From: Leptospira sp.
GTDB lineage: Bacteria; Spirochaetota; Leptospiria; Leptospirales; Leptospiraceae
Assembly: GCA_016742255.1 (NCBI GenBank)
Contig: JACVCB010000003.1
Span: 1 to 64,000, forward strand
Length of the DNA stretch: 64,000 nt
Reading direction: 5' to 3'
A program made the translations under genes and the position numbers. How positions within the stretch are numbered: the stretch's first letter is position 1; each line of letters begins with the position of its first letter. The notes beneath the pieces were generated by a model. The model worked only from the letters and a program-made list of their open reading frames with translations. It did not search any database and had not been told where the DNA came from. Shown piece by piece: positions 1 through 8,490 of this stretch.

Positions 1-2502
1 TTGGAGGACATTGGTTGCCTTATTAAATTTTTGTATAATTTTGAGAACTGGATTTATTCTTGCTTCATCGGCACTCTCAAATATCCATTCACTTAAAAAC
101 GTTTTGTTTTCTTCTCTGATTTGTGATGTATCTAATTCAATTTCCAAGCTGTTTAAAATATGTTTTAGATACTCTTCTAATTCATCTGAATTAATGTAAT
201 TAATAAAATATTCATTATAGGTATTTCTCAAATGCTGCAATATAATCCACAGACTATCTTGAATCTTCTCCATTATCCCTTCAGAAAGTATAAGAAAATT
301 TTCCCAAGATGCAACTGTTAGATAATCCAATCTGTAATCATCATCTAATTGATTGGGCGAGAATCTTGCAACTTGAAGGCTTTCGCTGAGTTTTTTTCCC
401 AAGATATAATCCAATAATTCAAGGTATTGTTCTATGTTTAATTCAAAATTTGAATGTAGGATTATTTTGCAAAAATTATTGAAGATCGTGTCGCTTTTTC
501 TAAAATGCAAAAGCTTAGATTTTAATTTTTCGAATTCATCTACATTGGAAAAGTTCCAATGATTGAATTTTGAAACTACATAAAGAATATATTCAACTTT
601 CTCCTGAATTTTAATTATTATGTACGAATCTAACATTTCTTGTAAAATAGATTTAATTTTGGATTCTTGTTGCTCGGAGAGGACATTTCTATCTTTATAC
701 AAGAGACTTTGTAATACGATCGAATAGTAGAAGAATTCATCCGAGTTTATTGTTAATTCAAGTTTCTCAACTAGGAATTGAATATTCTCTTTCCTCGCAT
801 CCCCATTTAAGCAAAAATCTTCCAGATTGGATTGAATATTCCATAGGCTACCTAATTTAGCTTCCTGGCTTACTGTTGATTTGAAAATTTTTAAATTTAT
901 ATCTTTAGTGATTTTATCTGGTTCAATTTGAATCAACAGCCTTGCATTTCCTTCTCCAATCAAAGTCCATTTTAAAATTTCTTCAAATTTAGAATAATTT
1001 TCATCGTTATTGAGAAGATTCAATAGAAAGCCAAATGTGTTTGTCATAAAAGGAAGTATTTGATTTCCACGGGCTATGATTTTCTTCATTAAATCTAATG
1101 GAAGTCGACTTATCTTTTTCGCAGCCAAGTATTCCTGTAGATTCTTATGAGAAAATGCAAACGTTAAAGGAAAGTTTGGAAAATTGATGTGGCCCTTAAA
1201 ATCTTCTCCTTTTATAGTGCTCTTTTGGTTTATCGTCATATATAATGCGATCGACTCTAAAGACTTCAAAATTTCTTGGAAATTTTCTGGTTTTCGGAAT
1301 ACTCTACGGATTTCGTTTTCAATTAAAAAATCAAAAAGTTCGATGATACTATTTGCTAGAGTTCCTTTCTGTTCAAAATAATCTAATAATTTACTTATAT
1401 AGAAAATATTATCTTTAAATGAAATAACGATTGGATCTTTTGTAAATAGTTCTCTTTTTGATGGTGTTAACCCTCGAGTATCCAGGAGATATTGTATATC
1501 TTCGTTGTCTAATGGTTGCAAATATATAAACTTTACGGCTTGCCAATCATTATTAGTGAATTGCGACGAATCATAAGTATTTTCTCTTACGCTGAGTATT
1601 ACTTTACGAATATAAGGTGATTGGATTGTGATTTGATTGATTTCTTTTACAAGTGTAGGACGATCGGTTTCTGAAACTTCATCAAATCCATCAAGGAACA
1701 ACAAGGCATCTTTCACTTGGTAATCACCACCCGATGCCATACCTGTTTCTATCATATCCTTTAGTTTACCAATGGTGTAATCACGTAATGCAACGAAGAC
1801 TGGTGGAATTTTAACTTCTGTATTGTTGTTAAGAATTGCTTGATGTAAAGATATTAGGCAAAGTGTTTTCCCATAACCAGCACGCGCTTCGAGTATTGTA
1901 AATTCTGGAAGATTTCTACTATACTCAATTATAGATTTGGATGAGATTTCTCTATTTTTCGAAGAAATTTCATAAATATTTCTTTGTAAGTAAGTTCTGA
2001 TTTCTTTGGCTGATATCTTGGATTGGTAATTTTTTTGAAGATAATCTATTCTGATTGCATTTTCTAAAGATGGAAGATCTAAAATAGATCCTAGCTCTTG
2101 GTTTTTATTGATAATTTCTACTAAATTTTCTAAATCAAAGATTTCTAATGAAATTTTTTTTTCCGCTTCACTTTCTGATTTTTTAATTCTTTCTGGAATG
2201 GACTGGTTTGTAAAAAAACGTAGCATTTTGAATTTATGCCTATTTGCATTTTCGATTTCCTCCCTCAATTTCTTTTTCCATTGTTTATTGATAGAAAATG
2301 CGTATTTTATTTTACCCTGTTGAGTTTCTGACCATCCATCAATTCCTCCATCGCCACCTGCATCTAATCCTGTTGCGGGATAAAAATCTGGATCAATTTT
2401 TTTGCGTATAACTTCCGAACAAAGGATGTCAAAAAATGTATCGCCATTTCTTCTATCATTTAATGTTTCTAATGCGTAGCGTATTAACAATTCAATATTC
2501 AT
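1..2502 (-). CDS. Nuclease-like/NACHT STAND NTPase, partial (C-terminus beyond left edge)
   Basis: I read this frame codon by codon. It is open from an ATG at 2502 to base 1 (834 codons) with no stop, so the gene continues outside the window. Residues 20-75 look like a restriction-endonuclease fold: GGDGGIDG at 49-56, then a strand KYAFSINK ending at Lys73. The acidic or Gln residue usually found before that Lys is not obvious. The NTPase follows, with Walker A ARAGYGKT (206-213), Walker B LLFLDGFDEV (267-276) and a sensor-like KVILSVREN near 300-308. This is a NACHT/STAND signature. About 500 helical residues follow, probably the sensor arm. The architecture matches antiviral STAND (Avs) and bacterial NACHT proteins. 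The start overlaps the FRG gene stop as ATGA, so the two should be translationally coupled. The DNA looks AT-richer than the upstream RM gene. Domain order is seen; an antiphage role is inference. Confidence 0.85.
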   Translation of the reverse strand, partial: MNIELLIRYALETLNDRRNGDTFFDILCSEVIRKKIDPDFYPATGLDAGGDGGIDGWSETQQGKIKYAFSINKQWKKKLREEIENANRHKFKMLRFFTNQSIPERIKKSESEAEKKISLEIFDLENLVEIINKNQELGSILDLPSLENAIRIDYLQKNYQSKISAKEIRTYLQRNIYEISSKNREISSKSIIEYSRNLPEFTILEARAGYGKTLCLISLHQAILNNNTEVKIPPVFVALRDYTIGKLKDMIETGMASGGDYQVKDALLFLDGFDEVSETDRPTLVKEINQITIQSPYIRKVILSVRENTYDSSQFTNNDWQAVKFIYLQPLDNEDIQYLLDTRGLTPSKRELFTKDPIVISFKDNIFYISKLLDYFEQKGTLANSIIELFDFLIENEIRRVFRKPENFQEILKSLESIALYMTINQKSTIKGEDFKGHINFPNFPLTFAFSHKNLQEYLAAKKISRLPLDLMKKIIARGNQILPFMTNTFGFLLNLLNNDENYSKFEEILKWTLIGEGNARLLIQIEPDKITKDINLKIFKSTVSQEAKLGSLWNIQSNLEDFCLNGDARKENIQFLVEKLELTINSDEFFYYSIVLQSLLYKDRNVLSEQQESKIKSILQEMLDSYIIIKIQEKVEYILYVVSKFNHWNFSNVDEFEKLKSKLLHFRKSDTIFNNFCKIILHSNFELNIEQYLELLDYILGKKLSESLQVARFSPNQLDDDYRLDYLTVASWENFLILSEGIMEKIQDSLWIILQHLRNTYNEYFINYINSDELEEYLKHILNSLEIELDTSQIREENKTFLSEWIFESADEARINPVLKIIQKFNKATNVLQ

Positions 2503-3416
2503 ATTGTGTCCTTTATATCTAGAGAGGGATCGTTAAACAGACTTATAGGCTGAACCTTATCTAACATATTTTTCCAATGCTTCTTATCCGATATTTTTTT
2601 TGTAATTCTTTCTCCATCGGCCGGATATAAACTACTATGATCAATAAAATGATGGTGGCAGTATTTTAGTAATATTGGTGCATAGTTTTTATCGATTGTT
2701 AATTTGAATAGATTAGTTTCATCACAAAGAGTATCTAAGGTATCCAAATGGAAGCTGTCAGGATTATTTGTAAATTGAACGATAGATGAAAATTTACCGA
2801 ATTGTGCTTTTAAATTTATTTCGGAAGATAATGGATCGTGAATTTTGATTCTGTTATTTAGTATAGGCTTTGAAATGTAAATCCAAACGGATAACTCTTT
2901 TGTATTTACCAATCTATGATCTTGTCGTATATGAGATACGGCAGCAAAGAAAACAGCAATAAGTGGATGTTTTGACCAATCTAGAAGAGATGTACCAATT
3001 CCTCTATGTTGAACAACTGCAGAGAAAGGTAGAAACTCTTCTGAGGGCCAAATAATTTGTCTGGAGATATCGCTAAAAATATCATTTAATTTTTCAGTAT
3101 CAAAAAATGTTTCTAAGTCAATCGTCGGTAGACCTTCTGGCATATCTTGTCGAAACGAAGAGTCACCTACGTATCTCGCAAGATCTTCAAATTCATTCTT
3201 AATGCAGACTTTGTAAAAATTAAAATTCTGAAAATTTTCTTTTTTAATAAAATTCCGCATAGCGGATGGTATCAAGGCCCATTCTGCATCTGATTGCCCT
3301 CTGTATAAAATATTTTCGCATACTTCGAGCGAGAAATTTTTTTTCAAAGGATTTCGTGGATCAAGATATTCCCAAAATTCGTCCACATTTGTACAAGTTA
3401 TTTCCGTATATGCCAC
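2499..3416 (-). CDS. FRG-domain protein
   Basis: This 305-residue protein carries both hallmarks of the FRG domain: ILYRGQSDAEW (36-46), the F/Y-R-G motif that names the family, and VVQHRGIGTSLLDWSKHPL (134-152) followed by IAVFFA, the QHxGxxTxLLDW-type motif. There is no signal peptide or membrane segment, so it should be cytoplasmic. FRG proteins are often found in mobile and defence regions, but I know of no settled biochemical activity and claim none. It lies 42 bases downstream of the type IIG gene and overlaps the STAND gene by ATGA, so it is the middle cistron of a three-gene minus-strand operon. It could be a toxin-like effector or a partner of the STAND protein; nothing in the sequence decides between these. 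Confidence 0.85.
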   Translation of the reverse strand: MAYTEITCTNVDEFWEYLDPRNPLKKNFSLEVCENILYRGQSDAEWALIPSAMRNFIKKENFQNFNFYKVCIKNEFEDLARYVGDSSFRQDMPEGLPTIDLETFFDTEKLNDIFSDISRQIIWPSEEFLPFSAVVQHRGIGTSLLDWSKHPLIAVFFAAVSHIRQDHRLVNTKELSVWIYISKPILNNRIKIHDPLSSEINLKAQFGKFSSIVQFTNNPDSFHLDTLDTLCDETNLFKLTIDKNYAPILLKYCHHHFIDHSSLYPADGERITKKISDKKHWKNMLDKVQPISLFNDPSLDIKDTI

Positions 3417-3458
3417 TTATTTACTCTAATCAAAATTCAACAAAGTCCTGTTTTGATT

Positions 3459-6449
3459 TCACACCGCCCCTTCCACAATCTGAATCTCTTCCTCATCCAA
3501 GCCATACAACTGATATACGAGCGCATCAATCTGTTTGTCTAAAAGTTCTGCCTTATGCTCCAAATGTTTTTTATCTGAATCCGTTTTTGTGAGCGATAAT
3601 TCTTTTTGACACTGAAGAACTTGCGATACCAACGACCCCAATTTTTCTAATGTAGAGTCATTTATTTTCTCCAATCTATTGAGATTTGGTATTGAAATTT
3701 CTTGCATATATTGTTTTTTCCAACGGAAGAATCCACCTCTAATCTCAGAGCTGATTTTTTGGAATTGAAAATTGAAAATTTTAGAATTCAAAATTGCTAA
3801 GAATGGTTTAGAAGATTCCGCAAGAATATAGGATGTTGTGTCTGAATAATTGTTTTTAGTATCTAATGTAAACGCTCCAAAAATCGAAATTTCCGCGTAG
3901 ATGATCTTCTCCTTCTCAAACTCTTCATAATAATCAACAGCATCTTGGATTTCATACCATTGATAGGAACCAGGTTTCCTACCCTTCCATTCTTTGTCTG
4001 CAGGCCAATTGTTGGGTTTTGGCATCAGCTGAGTTTTGAAATTTTCTAGATGTTTTAAAACGGCTGGATACTTCTTAATATCAATCCCACGCCTTGTGAA
4101 AATTAAATAATTTTTCGGATCCAGAGTTGCATATCGCTTGATCTCTCTTCCCGCAAGAAACGGCTTAATTACTTCCGCACTTTTCGGATCTTCTTCCACC
4201 AAACGGTTCTTTGTTGCTTCATCAATCACAAAGGCTTCGTTGAGTCCCGTCAATACTCCTCTATAAATTTTCCCTTCGACATACTCTCCGAGTGGGATTC
4301 CTGCTTTTTTAATCTTATCCAAGAGCGCCGATTCCTTTTGGTTGGAGAGTGACCATCCTTTGTCATCCAATGATGGTAAATCAACAGTATAGGAATGTTT
4401 CTTCACTGCGTCTCTCAGAGACACAAAGTCCAATGACTTTAGTTGCGAGACCGATAGATTTTTGGGTTTTTCGTTGCTGAGTTTTAAGATGCAAGGGTAG
4501 GTGGTTGCTGATTTAAAAACAGGCAAATCTCCAAAATCAATGATTTTATAAATGCGTTTGGTTTTTAAAAATTTGCGAAGGTTTTCACCATAATTGGCTC
4601 GCATCCATTTGTTGGCTACGATGATGGAATAAATTCCTTTGGGGTGAAGTAGCGAGAGTGACTTTTCGATAAAATACACGTAAAGGTCTGCGGTTCCTGC
4701 AAAGGTAGTGAATCTTTTTTTCGCGTACGTTTTGAACTCTTCGCCCAAAGTTTCCTGTCTTACATAAGGAGGATTTCCTACAACCACATCAAATCCACCT
4801 TCCGCAAATACCTTGGGGAAGTTTTCTTTCCAATCAAATGTATTCACCTTACGCATTTCTTCTTTTCCAAAAAGGGAAAGGTTTTTGTCTTCGTAAAAGT
4901 CCTTGTCGACAAGGGAATTCCCACATTTGATATTTCCTGAAAGATCAGGGAGTAGTTTTACTTGGGAATGTTTAAAAAGCCGATCTGCACTTTCCGTATT
5001 TTCATCTTCCATCAGTTTAAGAAGTAAGGAAAGTTTTGTAACTTCCACAGCTTGTGGGTCAATGTCCACACCATAAATATGATGGAGTAAGATGGTCTGT
5101 TTGACTGTGATACTCAAACGATACGTATTGGACGAAACTTGGTAAATCAGACCTGATTTTAAGGCTTTATCGATTCGTTTGGGTTCTGTGTATGCTTCCA
5201 AGTATTTGTGAAGTAAAAACGTATAGGCTCCGACTAGGAAACTCCCCGAACCACAGGCAGGATCAAGTAACGCAAGTTTCGGATGAGAATACAAATCCAC
5301 TCCTTCTAGTTTTTCACCAAGAGTGCTTTCGATAATATAATCTACAATATATTGCGGTGTGTAATAAACTCCTCCTGCTTTACGAACTTCTTCTTTTTCT
5401 TCAACCTTGGCTTGGTGGGAAGAGGTGAGGCGAATCGATTTTCCTAAAAACTGTTCGTATATATTTCCCAGAATTTCGATGGGCATAACGGACAATTCGT
5501 ACGGACACTCTGGATAGTAGAGATTACTGACGATCGACTGAAATACTTTGTCATCGACCTCTAGATTTTGAATCCAAGGTTCAGGATGGAATAACCCTGA
5601 ATTGTATTTGGAATTTGCATTTAAGAAGATTTGATTGAATCTAACATAAGCTGATTCTGATTTTTCTTTTAAGGGTTTTGTAGCCTCAAGGAGCATTCCA
5701 TACCGCTCCATATTACGATCTTCCGCAATACGAAGAAAAATAATCCTATCGATTAAGATTTGTACGGCGGTATTTAAAGAAAAAACATCCAGATCTTGGT
5801 TACGCAATGCCAGGTTTTTAGCAAGTGACTCCCTCCAACCTTCAATCATTGACAAAAATTCTTTATCTACTTCTGAAGTTCCTTTTTTGGATTTAGTTTC
5901 TACAGCATACTGATCAAAGCTACCTTTCAGAATTGCATTTTTGGAAAAGGTATTATAAATGAATTCAAAATTTTTCTCATACTCATCAAACGTACAATAG
6001 AAGATTCGTCCCACACCTGCTTTATCATTTTTATTCGGTTTGATGCGAGTGTCATAAATGGCAAATTCTTCAAAGTCTGTTAATACACATAAGGGAAGTT
6101 TGGCGGTATATCCATACCTTCTGATTTGAAAGGCAGGTTCAATTTCGTCTTTGATATTGACTGACGGCTTTTTTGCTTCGAGAAAGAATTTTCTGATCCC
6201 ACCCACACGAAAGCTATAGTCAGGCGCTTTTGGTTTGCCTTCGATAATGACTTTATCTTCCCGAACGACATCTTTATACGATTCGGAAAAGCCTTGTTTA
6301 TTGGCAATGTCCCAGTCTAGAAGTTCAAAAAAGCGATCAATGAATTGAGTTCTAGTATTGGCCTCATCGTATTTACTATTTTTATATTCTTTGAGGTTGG
6401 ATTGAAAAAGGTCTGTGAGTTCTTTGAGTTTGAGTAAATTTTCTTTCAT
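3459..6449 (-). CDS. Type IIG restriction-modification enzyme (Eco57I/TaqI_C type)
   Basis: The 996 residues show a fused nuclease-methyltransferase-specificity layout. The N-terminal PD-(D/E)xK nuclease reads APDYSF with Asp77, then FFLEAKK with Glu91 and Lys93. The adenine methyltransferase has motif I LLDPACGSGSF near 396 and motif IV VVVGNPPYV near 557. The C-terminal third, with WFRWKKQ- and IPNL-like segments, looks like a target-recognition domain. This is the normal length for single-chain type IIG enzymes that methylate and cut with the same polypeptide. No separate S or R gene is present nearby. It is the first gene of the putative defence operon. Translation starts at the ATG at 6449; further upstream is non-coding DNA with a GIY-YIG remnant. 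All key nuclease and methyltransferase residues are present, so it could be active. Confidence 0.93.
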   Translation of the reverse strand: MKENLLKLKELTDLFQSNLKEYKNSKYDEANTRTQFIDRFFELLDWDIANKQGFSESYKDVVREDKVIIEGKPKAPDYSFRVGGIRKFFLEAKKPSVNIKDEIEPAFQIRRYGYTAKLPLCVLTDFEEFAIYDTRIKPNKNDKAGVGRIFYCTFDEYEKNFEFIYNTFSKNAILKGSFDQYAVETKSKKGTSEVDKEFLSMIEGWRESLAKNLALRNQDLDVFSLNTAVQILIDRIIFLRIAEDRNMERYGMLLEATKPLKEKSESAYVRFNQIFLNANSKYNSGLFHPEPWIQNLEVDDKVFQSIVSNLYYPECPYELSVMPIEILGNIYEQFLGKSIRLTSSHQAKVEEKEEVRKAGGVYYTPQYIVDYIIESTLGEKLEGVDLYSHPKLALLDPACGSGSFLVGAYTFLLHKYLEAYTEPKRIDKALKSGLIYQVSSNTYRLSITVKQTILLHHIYGVDIDPQAVEVTKLSLLLKLMEDENTESADRLFKHSQVKLLPDLSGNIKCGNSLVDKDFYEDKNLSLFGKEEMRKVNTFDWKENFPKVFAEGGFDVVVGNPPYVRQETLGEEFKTYAKKRFTTFAGTADLYVYFIEKSLSLLHPKGIYSIIVANKWMRANYGENLRKFLKTKRIYKIIDFGDLPVFKSATTYPCILKLSNEKPKNLSVSQLKSLDFVSLRDAVKKHSYTVDLPSLDDKGWSLSNQKESALLDKIKKAGIPLGEYVEGKIYRGVLTGLNEAFVIDEATKNRLVEEDPKSAEVIKPFLAGREIKRYATLDPKNYLIFTRRGIDIKKYPAVLKHLENFKTQLMPKPNNWPADKEWKGRKPGSYQWYEIQDAVDYYEEFEKEKIIYAEISIFGAFTLDTKNNYSDTTSYILAESSKPFLAILNSKIFNFQFQKISSEIRGGFFRWKKQYMQEISIPNLNRLEKINDSTLEKLGSLVSQVLQCQKELSLTKTDSDKKHLEHKAELLDKQIDALVYQLYGLDEEEIQIVEGAV

Positions 6450-6637
6450 AAAATAATGCCAAAATCAGGATTTCTTGCCCTAAAACAATATTAGTGTACC
6501 ATAAACCTAGGACAAAACAAAATCTAACGGGGATTCGATTAGAGAAAAGGAGAAAATATTGAAAGTATCGGTTCTAATTTCTTTTTCTTAGTACGAGATT
6601 TGTTTTCTTATCAGAACCAAATAGTCTGATCATCTTT

Positions 6638-6925
6638 CTAAATTGAACACCAGATTTTTTTAGCCTGAATTTTTAGTTCATTCAAATTTTGACGCATCAA
6701 TGCCTCTTTTTTCTTTCTGGACCAACCTAGTATTTGTTTCTCTCGGTAAAAAGCATGATCAATTCATTTATATTCTTCGAAATAGATTAACGTAACAGGC
6801 AATCGTTTCTTTGTGAAATTGGCACCCTTACCACTTTGATTTTGTTTCAGTCTTCGTTCCAAATATTTCGTACTACCAGTGTAATACGACCCATCAGCAC
6901 AAATTAAAATATACATATAAACCAT
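6638..6925 (-). pseudogene. GIY-YIG nuclease-superfamily gene broken by in-frame TGA
   Basis: Reading the minus strand from ATG at 6925 gives MVYMYILICADGSYYTGSTK, the GIY-YIG fold start of small UPF0213/YhbQ-like proteins, then LERRLKQNQSGKGANFTKKR. After 53 codons there is a TGA (6766-6764). The same frame then continues with the rest of the family pattern, FYREKQILGWSRKKKEALM, to a TAG at 6640-6638. One base change therefore separates this from a normal roughly 95-residue protein. It could also be a sequencing error. Either way it sits at the edge of the accessory region, next to the repeat copies, as decayed genes often do. Confidence 0.75.
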
Positions 6926-6940
6926 ATGAATGTCGTTTCG

Positions 6941-7032
6941 TCGTTTCGATACGCTCCGCTACTCAACGACCTCAATGACTGACGACCCTAAAAGCGGAGC
7001 ATTGAGTAGGCCGAAGGCCGTATCGAAATGCG
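6941..7032. repeat. Inverted-repeat element, copy 1
   Basis: The left arm starts TTTCGATACGCTCCGCTACT (from 6944) and is matched in reverse by the right arm 7001-7029, which contains GAGTAGGCCGAAGGCCGTAT and ends CGAAA. The ends can fold into one long imperfect hairpin. The second copy (7223-7314) shares both arms almost base for base but has a different centre. This looks like a small non-autonomous palindromic repeat (REP- or MITE-like). It has no coding capacity. Confidence 0.8.
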
Positions 7033-7156
7033 GAATGCGATTCCTCTCCCAAGTTAGGTAAAAAGAAAGGATTCTGGTCTTGAATTTAGATTACCCGCGC
7101 CCCGGATCGACCGAGCGTCCTCGTCGAGGGAGAGCCGGAAATGTGCGCCCATAAAA

Positions 7157-7183
7157 AAAGGGAACCATCAACTGGTTCCCTTT
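7157..7183 (-). terminator. Rho-independent terminator of mreB
   Basis: A perfect stem GGGAACCA/TGGTTCCC with a 5-base loop, extended by AAA/TTT, is followed on the minus strand by a run of seven T. It lies about 140 bases downstream of the mreB stop, beyond the second inverted-repeat copy, and is oriented to end mreB transcription. It isolates mreB from the accessory operon. Confidence 0.75.
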
Positions 7184-7222
7184 GTATTTTATATTGAATG
7201 GTTTGAATACTCGTCGTTTCTG

Positions 7223-7314
7223 TCGTTTCGATACGCTTCGCTACTCAACGACCGAAACGACTGGCGACCAACAAGGAGGAGCATTGAGTAGGCCGAAGGC
7301 CGTATCGAAATGCG
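7223..7314. repeat. Inverted-repeat element, copy 2
   Basis: Its arms are nearly identical to those of the copy at 6941-7032 (left TCGTTTCGATACGCTTCGCT, right ATTGAGTAGGCCGAAGGCCG). The central part differs. It lies within 11 bases of the mreB stop codon, between mreB and its terminator, so it would be transcribed as part of the mreB 3' UTR. Confidence 0.8.
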
Positions 7315-7324
7315 AACTACGCCC

Positions 7325-8347
7325 TTATCGGATTCCAGGCTTAATGTATTTCAATTCATCCAAGTAACGACCTGTTCCAAGAACCACACAAGTCAGTGGG
7401 TTTTCGGCACGGAATACAGGAACACCTGTTTCTTTTGTGAGGTAGTGTTCGAGACCACGAAGGAGGCAACCACCACCTGTGAGAACGATTCCTCGTTCCA
7501 CGATGTCGGCTGCAAGTTCCGGTGGAGTGCGCTCGAGAACCGATTTGATCCCGTCTAGGATCTCGTCTGTTGGTTCTTTGAGTGCTTTACGGATTTCGTT
7601 GGAATCAAGTTCGAGTGTACGTGGGAGACCAGAGATTGCATCACGACCTTTCACTTCCATCGTATCCACACGTTTGTCAGCAAACGCATTTCCGATGGTG
7701 AGTTTGATATCCTCGGCAGTTCTTTCTCCAACGACTAGGTTGTATTGGTTACGAAGGTATTTGACAATGGCTTCATCAAATTCGTCCCCACCTGTTCGGA
7801 TGGATTCTGCGATTACCATACCACCAAGAGAGATCACAGCGATTTCTGTGGTTCCCCCTCCGATATCCACAATCATGTTCCCTGCTGGTTCATGGATAGG
7901 GATGTTGGCGCCAATGGCAGCAGCAAGTGCTTCTTCGATGAGGAAAATTTCGCGGGCTCCTGCTTGTTCGGCAGACTCACGAACGGCACGTCTTTCTACT
8001 TCGGTAATCCCTGAAGGAACCCCGATCACGATGCGCGGTTTTACAAATGTAGTGCGGTTGTGGACTTTTGCGATGAAGTAACGAATCATCTTTTCCACAG
8101 TTTCGAAGTCAGCGATCACCCCGTCTTTCATGGGGCGGATGGCAACGATATCACCAGGAGTTCTTCCTAGCATCCGTTTTGCTTCTTGTCCTACAGCGAG
8201 GACTCGACCAGTAGAGGCTTGGACTGCCACGACCGACGGTTCTGATAGGACGATCCCTTGTCCTTTCACATGCACGAGGGTGTTCGCGGTTCCCAAATCG
8301 ATTCCCATATCGTTCGAGAAAAGTCCATAAAGATTATCAAATATCAT
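7325..8347 (-). CDS. mreB: Rod shape-determining protein MreB
   Basis: This actin-like ATPase polymerises under the inner membrane and directs cell-wall synthesis along the cell body. Its 340 residues are the normal length. Actin-fold signatures are clear: phosphate 1 [16 protein letters not shown] near the N-terminus, phosphate 2 [15 protein letters not shown] in the middle, and the adenosine motif [13 protein letters not shown] near 285. It starts with the ATG at 8347. It is transcribed away from the Ppx/GppA gene, with about 140 bases between them that must hold both promoters. No mreC, mreD or pbp2 follows. Instead there are an inverted repeat, a terminator and the accessory operon, so it is probably monocistronic here. 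Confidence 0.97.
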   Translation of the reverse strand: MIFDNLYGLFSNDMGIDLGTANTLVHVKGQGIVLSEPSVVAVQASTGRVLAVGQEAKRMLGRTPGDIVAIRPMKDGVIADFETVEKMIRYFIAKVHNRTTFVKPRIVIGVPSGITEVERRAVRESAEQAGAREIFLIEEALAAAIGANIPIHEPAGNMIVDIGGGTTEIAVISLGGMVIAESIRTGGDEFDEAIVKYLRNQYNLVVGERTAEDIKLTIGNAFADKRVDTMEVKGRDAISGLPRTLELDSNEIRKALKEPTDEILDGIKSVLERTPPELAADIVERGIVLTGGGCLLRGLEHYLTKETGVPVFRAENPLTCVVLGTGRYLDELKYIKPGIR

Positions 8348-8490
8348 ATCAGATCCTGTGAAAGAAGTACGAAGGGGGGAATTTACGGTGGGTTAACACC
8401 AAAACTTTACAATTCTGCCCGTTCCCCATAATTTTCGGCTGGTTTTTGCTTTCAACCGTAAAAATTTTCGATAGGCTAGTTAGATACAAA

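Noticed and set aside
11..2323. Short plus-strand frames across the left end
   Set aside because: They are antisense to the open STAND frame and show no family features.
7182..8330. Plus-strand frames over mreB and the repeat
   Set aside because: Antisense shadows of mreB and of the inverted repeat.
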